Source: Burkholderiaceae bacterium (GTDB lineage: Bacteria > Pseudomonadota > Gammaproteobacteria > Burkholderiales > Burkholderiaceae_C). Taken from it: a DNA stretch of 24,895 bases. A model generated the notes under the pieces. That model worked only from the letters and a program-made list of their open reading frames with translations, ran no database searches and was not told the origin of the DNA. The first letter of the stretch is position 1; every line of letters starts with the position of its first letter. Below are positions 6,800 through 14,879 of the stretch, in pieces. Location of the stretch: assembly GCA_030726195.1 (NCBI GenBank), contig JANREF010000135.1:8062-32956 (forward strand), written 5' to 3'. Both the position numbers and the translations under genes were made by a program.

Positions 6800-6829
6800 C
6801 ACTTGGATGCCAGACCCAGTGCCGTTTTT
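6790..6829 (+). terminator. Terminator-like hairpin after the SAM-II aptamer
   Basis: AAAAACGG (6790-6797) pairs with CCGTTTTT (6822-6829), and inside this CACTTGG (6800-6806) pairs with CCCAGTG (6815-6821) with one mismatch. The stem ends in T5, as in an intrinsic terminator. The outer 5' arm is the same AAAAACGG that forms the 3' strand of the riboswitch pseudoknot, so the two structures compete. The ATG at 6807 falls in the loop. The element may be the expression platform, by attenuation or by masking the start. Confidence 0.6.
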
Positions 6830-6851
6830 GGGTTCACGGGGTATGGGTGCC

Positions 6852-8033
6852 ATGACTTTGATTGCTTCAGCCAAAACACTAGATGTCCACCAGCCATTGA
6901 CGCTGCGTAGTGGCGAAGTGTTGGCTGGTTACACCCTGGCGTACGAGACATATGGCGAGCTCAACGCCGACGCCAGCAATGCCGTCTTGGTCTGTCATGC
7001 CCTGAATGCCTCACATCATGTGGCTGGTGTGTACAAGCAGGCCGACGGCACCTTGGAGTCCAAAAGCAGCGGCTGGTGGGACAACATGGTCGGGCCAGGC
7101 AAGCCGGTGGACACCAACCGCTATTTCGTCATTGGCGTGAACAACATCGGATCGTGCTTCGGCTCCAGCGGCCCGGCCAGCGTCAACCCTGCCACCGGTG
7201 CGGTGTGGGGTGCAGACTTTCCAGTGGTCACCGTGCAGGACTGGGTCAACACCCAAGCCGCGTTGCTGGATGCTTTGGGTATTGCGCAACTGGCCGCCGT
7301 GTTGGGTGGCAGTTTGGGCGGTATGCAAGCGCTGAGCTGGACCTTGCAATACCCGCAGCGCGTGCGCCACGCGGTGATTGTGGCCAGTGCGCCCAACCTC
7401 ACAGCAGAAAACATTGCTTTCAACGAAGTGGCGCGCCGAGCCATCGTGACCGACCCTGATTTTTTCGACGGCCACTACCGCGCGCACGGCACGCTGCCCC
7501 GGCGAGGCTTGCGCATTGCGCGCATGATTGGTCACATCACCTACCTGAGCGACGATGTGATGAATGCCAAATTTGGTCGCACGCTGCGCCGTGCGGTGCA
7601 GGCTGTGCGCCAGGGTGATACGCCGCCTGCCTACCTGTACAGCACGCAAGAGGTGGAGTTTGAAATCGAGAGCTACTTGCGCTACCAGGGCGATAAATTT
7701 GCCGAGTACTTCGACGCCAACACCTACTTGCTCATCACGCGCGCACTCGACTACTTCGACCCCGCGCGTGAGTACGGCGGTGATTTGAGTGCCGCGCTCG
7801 CGGTAGCCAAAGCCAAGTTCTTGTTGGTGAGTTTCACCACCGACTGGCGCTTTACGCCGCAGCGAAGCCGCGACATGGTGCAGGCCATGCTGAAAAACAA
7901 GCACGCAGTGAGCTATGCCGAAATTGACGCACCACATGGCCACGACGCCTTCTTATTAGACGACGCGCGCTACCACGGTGTGGTGCGCGCCTACTTTGAA
8001 CAAGCCGTAAACACAAAGGCCGCCGCGCTATGA
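6852..8033 (+). CDS. metX: Homoserine O-acyltransferase MetX
   Basis: MetX activates homoserine by O-acylation for methionine synthesis in the cytosol. The 393-residue product is an alpha/beta hydrolase-fold acyltransferase. The nucleophile elbow is GGSLGGMQ (Ser154), the acid Asp331 lies in TTDWRFTP, and His364 in PHGHDAF. The conserved [12 protein letters not shown] and [11 protein letters not shown] stretches are present. Whether the donor is acetyl-CoA or succinyl-CoA cannot be read safely; many betaproteobacterial MetX enzymes use succinyl-CoA. Start choice: ATG 6852 (MTLIASAK) matches the family N-terminus and has GGGG about ten bases upstream. ATG 6807 would add 15 unconserved residues, but it has CGGA eight bases upstream inside the riboswitch, as in translation-controlled SAM-II genes. 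ATG 6843 is a third option. metW overlaps the stop by ATGA. Confidence 0.95.
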   Translation: MTLIASAKTLDVHQPLTLRSGEVLAGYTLAYETYGELNADASNAVLVCHALNASHHVAGVYKQADGTLESKSSGWWDNMVGPGKPVDTNRYFVIGVNNIGSCFGSSGPASVNPATGAVWGADFPVVTVQDWVNTQAALLDALGIAQLAAVLGGSLGGMQALSWTLQYPQRVRHAVIVASAPNLTAENIAFNEVARRAIVTDPDFFDGHYRAHGTLPRRGLRIARMIGHITYLSDDVMNAKFGRTLRRAVQAVRQGDTPPAYLYSTQEVEFEIESYLRYQGDKFAEYFDANTYLLITRALDYFDPAREYGGDLSAALAVAKAKFLLVSFTTDWRFTPQRSRDMVQAMLKNKHAVSYAEIDAPHGHDAFLLDDARYHGVVRAYFEQAVNTKAAAL

Positions 8034-8611
8034 GCACAGATCAAACCATGCAGGCTTTGGCCAATTTGGTGCCCGTGGGCTCGCACGTGCTGGACTTGGG
8101 CTGCGGCGATGGCGCCATGATGGCCTATTTGCAAACGCACCGCCAATGCACCGGCTACGGTGTTGAGATTGACGACGACAAAGTGAAGTCGTGTGTACAA
8201 GCGGGTGTGCGTGTGTTGCAGCTCAACTTGGACGATGGCTTGTCCATGTTTGACGACAACGCCTTTGACGTGGTCTTGCAAATAGACACCTTGCAGCACC
8301 TGCGCAATGCCGAGGTGATGCTGCGCGAAACCGCACGTGTGGGCCGCATTGGTGTGGTGGCCTTCCCCAACTTTGCGCACTGGCCCAACCGCTTGCAAGT
8401 GTTGCTGGGTCGCATGCCTGTGACCAAGCGCTTGCCCTACCAGTGGTACAACACGCCCAACATCCGTGTGGGTACGTTTGCCGACTTTGAAGTGTTGGCC
8501 ACATCAAACGGCTTGCACATAGACGATAGTTTTGGTGTGCATGCCGGGCGCGTGAAGCGCCACTTCCCCAACGCGCTCGCCAGTACCGCCGTGTTCAAGT
8601 TCCGCCGATAA
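8030..8611 (+). CDS. metW: Methionine biosynthesis protein MetW
   Basis: MetW is a small SAM-methyltransferase-fold protein that accompanies and supports MetX in homoserine acylation; a methyl acceptor is not established for the family. The 193-residue product shows the SAM-binding motif LDLGCGDG (21-28), an acidic residue at the end of the second strand (YGVEIDDD), and the MetW-typical [21 protein letters not shown] stretch. The start codon overlaps the metX stop as ATGA, so the two are translationally coupled and fall under the same SAM-II leader. Confidence 0.94.
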   Translation: MSTDQTMQALANLVPVGSHVLDLGCGDGAMMAYLQTHRQCTGYGVEIDDDKVKSCVQAGVRVLQLNLDDGLSMFDDNAFDVVLQIDTLQHLRNAEVMLRETARVGRIGVVAFPNFAHWPNRLQVLLGRMPVTKRLPYQWYNTPNIRVGTFADFEVLATSNGLHIDDSFGVHAGRVKRHFPNALASTAVFKFRR

Positions 8612-8625
8612 CACCACACCCACCC

Positions 8626-10413
8626 ATGCAAGCCTTCAGCAACAAGCCCCCTGTTTTGTCTGTTGCGCGGCTGTGGCCTTGGCTGCATCGGGTGAACAAG
8701 CGCAGCTTGCGCCTTGATGCGCAGGCCGGCTTGTTGGGCATGGTGTTGTCGCTGCCTCAAGGCATTGCCTTCGCAAGCCTAGCGGGCCTGCCCATTGAGT
8801 TTGGCGTGTACACCTCCATCGTGCCGTGCATTGTGGCGGCCTTGTTTGGCTCGAGCTGGCATGTGACCTCTGGCCCCACCAATGCCATTTCTTTGGCCAT
8901 GTTGGCCATGCTTGCGCCCTTGGCGGCGGTGGGCAGCGCGCACTACATTGCGCTGGCGCTCACCGTGACCTTGTTGGTGGGCTGCATTCAGCTGGGTGTG
9001 GGCGTGTTGCGCTTGGGCAGCATTGCCAACTTCATATCGCCCGTGGCCTTGTTTGGATTCACCGCGGGCGCGGCCCTGCTCATTGCCATGAGCGCCCTGC
9101 CTGAGGCACTGGGGCTCGATGCAGTCGGCGTGCATGGCGCGCTGCAGTCGGTGTCTTACGCTGTGACACACGCGGCGCACACGCATTGGGCCAGTGTGTT
9201 GGCGGCGGCCACCACCGTTGTGGTCGCCGTGGCACTCAAGCGCTGGCGCCCCACTTGGCCGCACATGTTGTTGGGCCTGATGGCGGCTACGGCCTTGTCT
9301 GTGGTGCTGCCCCATGCAATGCCTAATGCGCAGATGCAAACCGTGGGCCATATTCCCTCACCGTTTCCGCCCTTGTCTTGGCCTGTGGTGTCGCTGCGGG
9401 ACTTACCCGAGTTGGTGGGCTTGGCCTTGGCGCTGAGTTTGGTTGCGCTGGGCCAAAGCGTGTCCATCGCCAAAGCCTTGGCCGACCGCTCGGGGCAGCG
9501 CATAGACGCCAACCGTGAGTTTGTAGGCCAAGGCTTGTCCAACGTCGTGGGCGCATTCTTCTCTTGTTATGTTTCATGTGGCTCGCTCAACCGCTCCGTG
9601 CCCAACTATGAGGCGGGCGCGCAAACACCGTTGGCGGCGGTGTTCTCGGCCGCCTTCATGTTGGCGCTGGTTGGGGTGGCCTCGACGCAGCTCGCGCAGA
9701 TACCCGTTGCAGCCATTGCGGGCTTGCTCATGCTGGTCGCTTGGAGTTTGTTGGATGTACCGCGCTGGATGTATTTGTGGCGGGTGAGCCGACGTGACCT
9801 CGCCATTGCCGCGCTCACCCTACTGGCCACGGTCACCTTGCGACTGGAGTACGCCATTGTGTTGGGCGCACTGCTCAGCCTGATGGTGTTTTTGTACCGC
9901 ACGGCCAACCCGGCCATGCGCCGTATAGGCTTTGACACCCACGACCAGCCGCGCCGCTCTGTGGTGCTGGCCGACAGCGACAAGGCTTTGCCCGAATGCC
10001 CACAGCTCACGCTGCTGCGCATGGAGGGCGATGTGTACTTTGGCGCAGTGCAGTCCGTGAGCGACAGGCTGCAGCGCCTGCGCGACATGCCCGGTGCAGC
10101 CAAGCATTTGCTGGTGATGGCCAAGAGCATGAACTACATAGACTTGGCCGGTGCGCAGCTGTGGGCGCAAGAGCTGGGCGCGCGTCGCAGCGCCGGTGGC
10201 GATGTGTATTTTCATAGGCCCAGGTCTGCGGTGGTGCACATGTGGCAGGCCACCGGCTTTGACGCCGAGCTGGGCAGCGCCAACGTCTTTGGCGACAAAG
10301 GCAGCGCCATTGCCCACATCGTGCCGCGCTTAGACCCTAACCTGTGCAAGCACTGCCAAGCGCGGGTGTTCCAAGAGTGCGCCGCGCGCCCCGGCCCCAC
10401 CGACCCAAGGTAA
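8626..10413 (+). CDS. SulP family inorganic anion transporter with STAS domain
   Basis: A 595-residue inner-membrane SulP/SLC26-type carrier. The N-terminal part holds the family signature LPQGIAFASLAGLPIEFGVYTSIVPCIVAALFGSS (about residues 44-79) and roughly a dozen hydrophobic segments. A cytoplasmic STAS domain occupies about residues 450-560. The tail carries three cysteines, Cys574, Cys577 and Cys585 (C-x2-C-x7-C), which could bind metal or be redox active. Substrates of the family include sulfate and bicarbonate. Its place 14 bases after metW favours sulfate or another sulfur need, while the sbtA locus nearby keeps bicarbonate open. No clear ribosome site precedes the ATG, so translation may depend on metW. 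The family call is firm and the substrate unknown. Confidence 0.9.
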   Translation: MQAFSNKPPVLSVARLWPWLHRVNKRSLRLDAQAGLLGMVLSLPQGIAFASLAGLPIEFGVYTSIVPCIVAALFGSSWHVTSGPTNAISLAMLAMLAPLAAVGSAHYIALALTVTLLVGCIQLGVGVLRLGSIANFISPVALFGFTAGAALLIAMSALPEALGLDAVGVHGALQSVSYAVTHAAHTHWASVLAAATTVVVAVALKRWRPTWPHMLLGLMAATALSVVLPHAMPNAQMQTVGHIPSPFPPLSWPVVSLRDLPELVGLALALSLVALGQSVSIAKALADRSGQRIDANREFVGQGLSNVVGAFFSCYVSCGSLNRSVPNYEAGAQTPLAAVFSAAFMLALVGVASTQLAQIPVAAIAGLLMLVAWSLLDVPRWMYLWRVSRRDLAIAALTLLATVTLRLEYAIVLGALLSLMVFLYRTANPAMRRIGFDTHDQPRRSVVLADSDKALPECPQLTLLRMEGDVYFGAVQSVSDRLQRLRDMPGAAKHLLVMAKSMNYIDLAGAQLWAQELGARRSAGGDVYFHRPRSAVVHMWQATGFDAELGSANVFGDKGSAIAHIVPRLDPNLCKHCQARVFQECAARPGPTDPR

Positions 10414-10419
10414 TCGCCC

Positions 10420-11349
10420 ATGTCCCAGGCCACGTCCCAGCCCATCACCACCGAGTTGACCATGCCCGACGGCACGCCACTGGCTTACATGGCCTGGCCT
10501 TGGCGCCGCGCTGGCACACCACGTGCGCACATGCTGCTGGTCCATGGCCTAGGCGAGCATGCTCGGCGCTACGACGCGTTGGCCGAGTGGCTGCAAACAC
10601 AAGGTGTGGCCGTGTGTGCCTACGACCAACGCGGCCATGGTGCATCTGGCGGTGCGCGCGCCACGCTGGCCCAACCCGACAGCCTGCTGGACGACTTGGA
10701 CAGCGTGTGGCAAACCTTTGCGCAGACGCAAAAGACAACAAATGCAGGTGCAGATTTAGATGTGGCTGTAGATGGTGGTGTAGATGTAAGGGGTGCACCT
10801 TTGCTGGTATTGGGTCACAGCATGGGCGGCCTGGTCGTCATGCGCTGGCTGGCACGCGGCCCCACTATTGGCAGCGCGCCCGCGCCGCAGGCCGTCATAG
10901 CCTCCTCTCCCGCACTGGGCACGCACGCCAACGGCCTAGAGCTGTGGGTTGCCAAAACCCTGGCCAAGCACTGGCCCAATGCGCGCTTGAGCAATGGCTT
11001 GAAATTACAAAACCTCTCGCATGACCCAGCGGTGGTGCAAGCCTACAAACAAGACCCGTTGGTGCACAAATACATCACGCCGCGCTTGGCGCAGTGGATC
11101 ATCACGCAAGGCCAAGCAGCGGTGCAGGCTGCCCACAGTTGGCCGTTGCCCATGTTGCTGGTGTATGCCGGTGCGGATGCGCTGGTAGACCCGAGCGCCA
11201 CCGACGCCTTCGCACAAGCCGCACCGCCCATAGTGCACACGCTGCGCTTAGACGGCGCGTTTCACGAGATATTCAATGAAACGCCGCAGTACCGCGACGT
11301 GGCCTTGGCCACTGTGTCGCATTGGTTGGTGCAGCAGTTGAGGCCCTAG
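10420..11349 (+). CDS. Alpha/beta hydrolase, monoacylglycerol lipase/lysophospholipase-like
   Basis: A 309-residue serine hydrolase of the Hydrolase_4 type, likely cytosolic since no signal peptide is seen. The oxyanion region is LLVHGLGEHARRY (39-51), followed by AYDQRGHGASGG. The nucleophile elbow GHSMGG has Ser134, the acid is Asp253 (AGADALVD), and His282 sits in AFHEIFNE. This pattern is typical of monoglyceride lipases and lysophospholipases; the natural substrate is inferred. Residues about 105-125 are a low-complexity insertion made by a 12-bp tandem repeat. The gene starts six bases after sulP and ends sharing CTAG with the convergent MFS gene. Confidence 0.9.
   Translation: MSQATSQPITTELTMPDGTPLAYMAWPWRRAGTPRAHMLLVHGLGEHARRYDALAEWLQTQGVAVCAYDQRGHGASGGARATLAQPDSLLDDLDSVWQTFAQTQKTTNAGADLDVAVDGGVDVRGAPLLVLGHSMGGLVVMRWLARGPTIGSAPAPQAVIASSPALGTHANGLELWVAKTLAKHWPNARLSNGLKLQNLSHDPAVVQAYKQDPLVHKYITPRLAQWIITQGQAAVQAAHSWPLPMLLVYAGADALVDPSATDAFAQAAPPIVHTLRLDGAFHEIFNETPQYRDVALATVSHWLVQQLRP
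10757..10792 (+). repeat. Three 12-bp tandem repeats inside the hydrolase gene
   Basis: TAGATG recurs at 10757, 10769 and 10781, each followed by a six-base variable part, so the period is 12. In frame the units encode LDVA, VDGG and VDVR. The stretch is visibly richer in A and T than the gene around it and lies between the cap strand and the nucleophile elbow, in a likely surface loop. Confidence 0.8.
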
Positions 11350-12524
11350 GTGGATGAGGTCTGCGACGCAGTGCCGCGCAGTGACAGCCACCACAAACTC
11401 AAACCCGTCAGTGCCACAGGTAGCAGCGAGCCCCAGTTCAACCAAGCCCAGCCCTGCGTTGTGAGCAGTGCGCCGGATGCAAACGAGCTCAGTGCCATGG
11501 TGATGAAGGTGAGGAAGTTGATGGCGGCTTGTGCCTTGTCTTTCTCGGCGGGCTCGTAGGCTTTGAGCGCCAGCGTGGTGCTGCCCGTGAACAAGAAGTT
11601 CCAACCCACGCCAAGTACGAATAGCGCCACGGTGAAGTGCATCAAGTCTTGGCCGGACAGGGCGATGGCGATGCACGCGGCGTTGAGCAGCACGCCTACA
11701 CCCATGATGCGCAGCACGCCAAAACGCTTGATGAGGTGGCCGGTGAAAAAGCCTGGTGCGAACATGCCAATGACGTGCCACTCCAGCACCAAGGCGGTGT
11801 TGTCAAAGCTCATGCCGCACACTTGCATGGCCAGTGGTGTGGCGGCCATGAGCAGGTTCATCACGCCGTAGCCCAGAGCGGCGCCGCCAGCGGCGACGAT
11901 GAACAGGGGTTGGCGCATGATGATGCCCAGGGGGCGGCCGGTGTCGGCGCTGCGCTCGGCTTTGACAAAGGCGGGAAAACGCATCAGGGCGATGACGATC
12001 ATGGCCACAAGGGCTACCACCACCAAGGCCAAGTAGGCACCCGTGAAGGCGGTGGCGGTGAGGCCGCGTGTCATGGCGGCCAAGTTGGGGCCTAGCACAG
12101 CGCCCAGCAAGCCGCCGGCAAGCACCAGCGACACGGCTTTCTCACGCGTTTCGGGTGTGGCCAATTCGGCCGCCGCAAAACGGTACAGCTGGCCGTTGGC
12201 GCTGTAGTAGCCGGCCATGACGGTGGCGGCAACCAGCATCCAGAAGTTGCCTTGAATGGTGGCCATAGCGCACAGCAAGGCCGATGCAATGGCCACCAGC
12301 AAGCCCAGCTGAAACGAGACTTGGCGCCCAAACCGGCGCTGCGTGGCCGCGACCAAACCTGTGGACAAGGCGCTGCCCACCACATAGCCTGTCACGGGCA
12401 AGGTGGCCATCCAGCCCAGGGGTGCCAGCGCCAAACCGACCAAACCGTTGATGGCAATGAACACCACGTTGTTGGTGAGGAACAAGCCTTGGGCACCGGC
12501 CAGCAGCCATAAATTTTTATTCAT
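11346..12524 (-). CDS. MFS transporter
   Basis: A 392-residue inner-membrane protein with about twelve hydrophobic segments and the two-halves layout of the major facilitator superfamily. A charged cytoplasmic linker lies mid-protein (RFPAFVKAERSADTGRPLG). The loop after the second segment reads ATQRRFGRQVSFQ, a weak form of the MFS motif A. TPETREKA in the first half and EPAEKDKAQAAINF in the second are symmetry-related loops. The substrate is unknown; the closest look is to YfcJ/NarK-like general MFS permeases. The ATG at 12524 is preferred; a GTG at 12539 has GGGG upstream and would add five residues. It converges on the hydrolase gene with a four-base overlap. The 164-base gap to rsmE contains a six-bp hairpin (ATCAGC/GCTGAT, 12575-12590) and nothing else I can name. 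Confidence 0.85.
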   Translation of the reverse strand: MNKNLWLLAGAQGLFLTNNVVFIAINGLVGLALAPLGWMATLPVTGYVVGSALSTGLVAATQRRFGRQVSFQLGLLVAIASALLCAMATIQGNFWMLVAATVMAGYYSANGQLYRFAAAELATPETREKAVSLVLAGGLLGAVLGPNLAAMTRGLTATAFTGAYLALVVVALVAMIVIALMRFPAFVKAERSADTGRPLGIIMRQPLFIVAAGGAALGYGVMNLLMAATPLAMQVCGMSFDNTALVLEWHVIGMFAPGFFTGHLIKRFGVLRIMGVGVLLNAACIAIALSGQDLMHFTVALFVLGVGWNFLFTGSTTLALKAYEPAEKDKAQAAINFLTFITMALSSFASGALLTTQGWAWLNWGSLLPVALTGLSLWWLSLRGTASQTSST

Positions 12525-12688
12525 ACACAGGTGGCGCACTGCGCCCCATCAGACGTAAAGGAGTCCAATGGTATATCAGCCTGTGCTGATGTTCGGTGAC
12601 GGTGCTGTCGCTTGTGTTGTGAGCCGTGCGCTAGCCCGCTCTTGGTTCTTGGAAGCGGGGTTGCAGTGCCCCGGGTTGCGCGTGTGGG

Positions 12689-13474
12689 CTAGGCCAACTG
12701 CACCAAGGCGGCCAGTGCTGCGGTTTCGGCGCGCAACACCCGCGTGCCCAAACTCAGGGGCAGCCAACCTGCAGCGATGGCCTGGGCCTCTTCTTGCTCA
12801 GACAAGCCGCCTTCGGGGCCGTTGAGCACCCACACAGGGGCTTGTGCGCTGGTGATGTGTTGCGATGCAGGGGCAGTGGTGGGGCTGGTTTGTAGCGACA
12901 GCACAAACCGCTGCGCTGGTAACGCAGGTTCAGTCCCAGTTCTAGGTCCAGTTTGTGTCGGTGCTTGTGCTTGTGTTTGTGTTTGGGCATCAGACCAAGC
13001 ACCGAGCCATGTGTTGAGCGCCTGTGGCAAAGCGATGTGCGGCACCAGGTTGCGCCCACACTGCTCGCAAGCGGCCACGGCAATGGCTTGCCAGTGCTGT
13101 TGTTTTTTGAGCGCGCGCTCGCCACTGAGTTTGACCACGCTGCGTTGGCTCATCAGGGGTGTGATGCTGGCCACACCCAGTTCGACGGCCTTCTCGACCA
13201 GCCAGTCCATGCGTTCGTTGGCAGGCATGCACACGGCCAAATGAACAGCGCGGTTGGCTTCGCGTTCGATGTTGTGGTGTTCGCCCACGGCAACGTCCAC
13301 GCTTTGCCTGCCCATTTGCACGATGGCCGCTTCGTATTCACCACCGCGTCCGTCGAACAGCTGCACGGTTTGGCCGGGTTGCATGCGCAAGACTTGCACG
13401 TGCCTGCTGGCTTCGCGCGACAGCGTCAGTTGCACACCGTTGTGCAGGGCTTGGTCGCAGTAGATACGGGGCAT
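12689..13474 (-). CDS. rsmE: 16S rRNA (uracil-1498-N3)-methyltransferase RsmE
   Basis: RsmE methylates N3 of U1498 in 16S rRNA. The 261-residue protein has an N-terminal PUA-like domain (RHVQVLRMQPGQTVQLFDG) and a C-terminal SPOUT knot with the SAM-binding motifs NGPEGGLSEQE (218-228) and LGTRVLRAETA (242-252). Residues about 161-187 form an insertion of Thr/Ala-Gln repeats and Pro/Thr, which explains the length above the usual 240-245. The insertion is encoded by a hexanucleotide repeat. It follows amgK by 45 bases on the same strand, probably in one transcript. Confidence 0.94.
   Translation of the reverse strand: MPRIYCDQALHNGVQLTLSREASRHVQVLRMQPGQTVQLFDGRGGEYEAAIVQMGRQSVDVAVGEHHNIEREANRAVHLAVCMPANERMDWLVEKAVELGVASITPLMSQRSVVKLSGERALKKQQHWQAIAVAACEQCGRNLVPHIALPQALNTWLGAWSDAQTQTQAQAPTQTGPRTGTEPALPAQRFVLSLQTSPTTAPASQHITSAQAPVWVLNGPEGGLSEQEEAQAIAAGWLPLSLGTRVLRAETAALAALVQLA
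12953..12988 (-). repeat. Degenerate hexanucleotide repeat inside rsmE
   Basis: Six consecutive 6-bp units on the plus strand: TTGTGT, CGGTGC, TTGTGC, TTGTGT, TTGTGT, TTGGGC. In the rsmE frame they encode alternating Gln with Thr, Ala or Pro. A multiple-of-three unit keeps the frame when copies are gained or lost. Confidence 0.85.
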
Positions 13475-13519
13475 GGGGCTTGCGTGGATGTGGGTTGCTG
13501 TGATGGACGTTGCGCAGGC

Positions 13520-14728
13520 TCAGGCTGGGCCAAACGAGTAGCCGCTGGCCACTTGTAGACCCTCTATCTCGTCAATCAGGTGCAGCAGTGGCTTGAGCTC
13601 GCGGTAGCGCGATGCGGTGTTTCTCACGTAGTGGATGAAGCGTGGCGTATCCGCCAAATACTTGGGCTTGCCGTCACGCAACGTGAGGCGCGCAAAAATG
13701 CCCAATATTTTGAGGTGGCGCTGCAGGCCCATCCACTCCACAGCCCTAAAGAAGGCACCAAAGTCTTGGTCCCAATCGTTGTGGTTGAGCAGTCCTGCCG
13801 CACGGGCCCGCTCCCAGTAACGCACGGTGATGTCTATCACCATGTCGTCGTCCCAGCTCCAAAATGCGTCTCGCATGAGGCTGGCAATGTCGTAGGTGAT
13901 GGGGCCGATAACGGCGTCTTGGAAGTCCAGCAAGCCCAGGCTGTTGTCGCTTGCCACCATGATGTTGCGCGGCATGAAGTCGCGGTGTACGTAGACCTGT
14001 GGCGCATCCAGGTTGGTGGCAATGATGGTTTCAAACGTCGCATCAAGCATGCGCTGCTGGGACTCACTCAGTGCAAAACCTTTGTGTTGTGCCACGTACC
14101 ACTGCTCAAACAACTTGAGCTCACGCAGCAGCAAGGCATGGTCGTACGGCGGGAGTTGTTGGGGTGCGGTGGCTTGCTGCCACTGCACCAGCATGTCTAG
14201 GCTTTGTCCCATGTAGGAGCGCACCAACGCGTGGGCTTGACGCAGCGATGCCGACTTATCCGCCTCGGTGATATACGTTGCGGCGGCGCCTGCGTGCGGG
14301 TGCGCAGCGATGTCAAACGCAGATTGCAAGCCGGGTATGTGGCTGAGCACGTCGAGCAAGGTGTGGTGGCCCAAATCGGTGAGCAGCATAAAGCCTTGGG
14401 CTTGGTCCCAGGCCAGTACTTGCGGCGCGGCAATGTGGCCGCCTTGCATCAAGGAGGCTACTTTCACAAAGGCGGCGCAGTCCTCTTTGTCTGGTGGTGC
14501 GTCCATGATGACGCGCGATTGACCTGTCGCGTCAAGCACACGAAAGTAGCGTCTAAAGCTGGCGTCGGCACTGGCAACGCGCACGCTGGCCGCGTCGAGT
14601 TCATGGGCGCTCGCAACGTCAGCCAACCAGCTGTCGAACGCACGGCCCCTGGCGGTATCTGCCCACGTGAGCGCGTCGCCAGGCTGCGAAACTGGGGGCT
14701 GTTGGGGGTCGGTGGGTGTGTGGTGCAT
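13520..14728 (-). CDS. amgK: N-acetylmuramate/N-acetylglucosamine anomeric kinase, AmgK family
   Basis: AmgK phosphorylates MurNAc and GlcNAc at C1 in a cell-wall recycling route that bypasses de novo UDP-MurNAc synthesis. The 402-residue protein has the aminoglycoside-phosphotransferase fold: SADASFRRYFRV near the N-terminus, the catalytic loop VHRDFMPRNIM (His248, Asp250) and the metal-binding DFQDAVIGPITYDIASLMRD (Asp268). LTWADTARGRAFDSWL near the start suits this family. It diverges from lptD, the same arrangement as in Pseudomonas and other relatives. The usual partner murU does not follow; rsmE does. An insertion at about residues 139-163 is Ala/His-rich. The ATG at 14728 is chosen over an upstream TTG at 14785, which overlaps the candidate promoter. 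The kinase fold is certain and the AmgK role likely. Confidence 0.85.
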   Translation of the reverse strand: MHHTPTDPQQPPVSQPGDALTWADTARGRAFDSWLADVASAHELDAASVRVASADASFRRYFRVLDATGQSRVIMDAPPDKEDCAAFVKVASLMQGGHIAAPQVLAWDQAQGFMLLTDLGHHTLLDVLSHIPGLQSAFDIAAHPHAGAAATYITEADKSASLRQAHALVRSYMGQSLDMLVQWQQATAPQQLPPYDHALLLRELKLFEQWYVAQHKGFALSESQQRMLDATFETIIATNLDAPQVYVHRDFMPRNIMVASDNSLGLLDFQDAVIGPITYDIASLMRDAFWSWDDDMVIDITVRYWERARAAGLLNHNDWDQDFGAFFRAVEWMGLQRHLKILGIFARLTLRDGKPKYLADTPRFIHYVRNTASRYRELKPLLHLIDEIEGLQVASGYSFGPA

Positions 14729-14745
14729 GGCGCTGGGCAGGCTGG

Positions 14746-14790
14746 TCGATAGCCGCGTGTGTCTCGTAGGATAATGGCTGCTCAATTGTA
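14746..14790. promoter_or_regulatory. Overlapping divergent promoters of amgK and lptD
   Basis: For lptD: TCGATA (14746-14751), 18-base spacer, GATAAT (14770-14775), start near 14782. For amgK: TACAAT on the minus strand (complement of 14785-14790), start near 14778, no good -35. Each -10 lies in the other's early transcribed region, so the two would compete. A 13-base palindrome, AAGCACAGTGCTT (14839-14851), lies about 30 bases before the lptD ATG. Confidence 0.4.
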
Positions 14791-14879
14791 TGTGTTGCGG
14801 GCTTTGATGCCGCTGCGCCTGCTGGCCTGTTTAGTTTGAAGCACAGTGCTTGTTTGTAAGCCTGTATTGCCGTTTGTCT

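Noticed and set aside
6807..6851. Fifteen extra N-terminal residues of MetX from the ATG at 6807
   Set aside because: The ATG lies in the loop of the terminator-like hairpin and the residues look unconserved. It is kept as a real alternative because CGGA precedes it by eight bases in the aptamer.
12575..12590. Hairpin ATCAGC/GCTGAT after rsmE as a terminator
   Set aside because: There are only six base pairs and no T run on the minus strand. It is mentioned as a hairpin only.
12568..12825. Plus-strand 85-codon frame with AAAGGAG four to five bases before its ATG, between the MFS and rsmE genes
   Set aside because: The ribosome-like site is good, but half of the frame is antisense to the rsmE 3' end, the product is Arg/Pro/Ala-rich in the way of shadow frames, and it matches no family I know.
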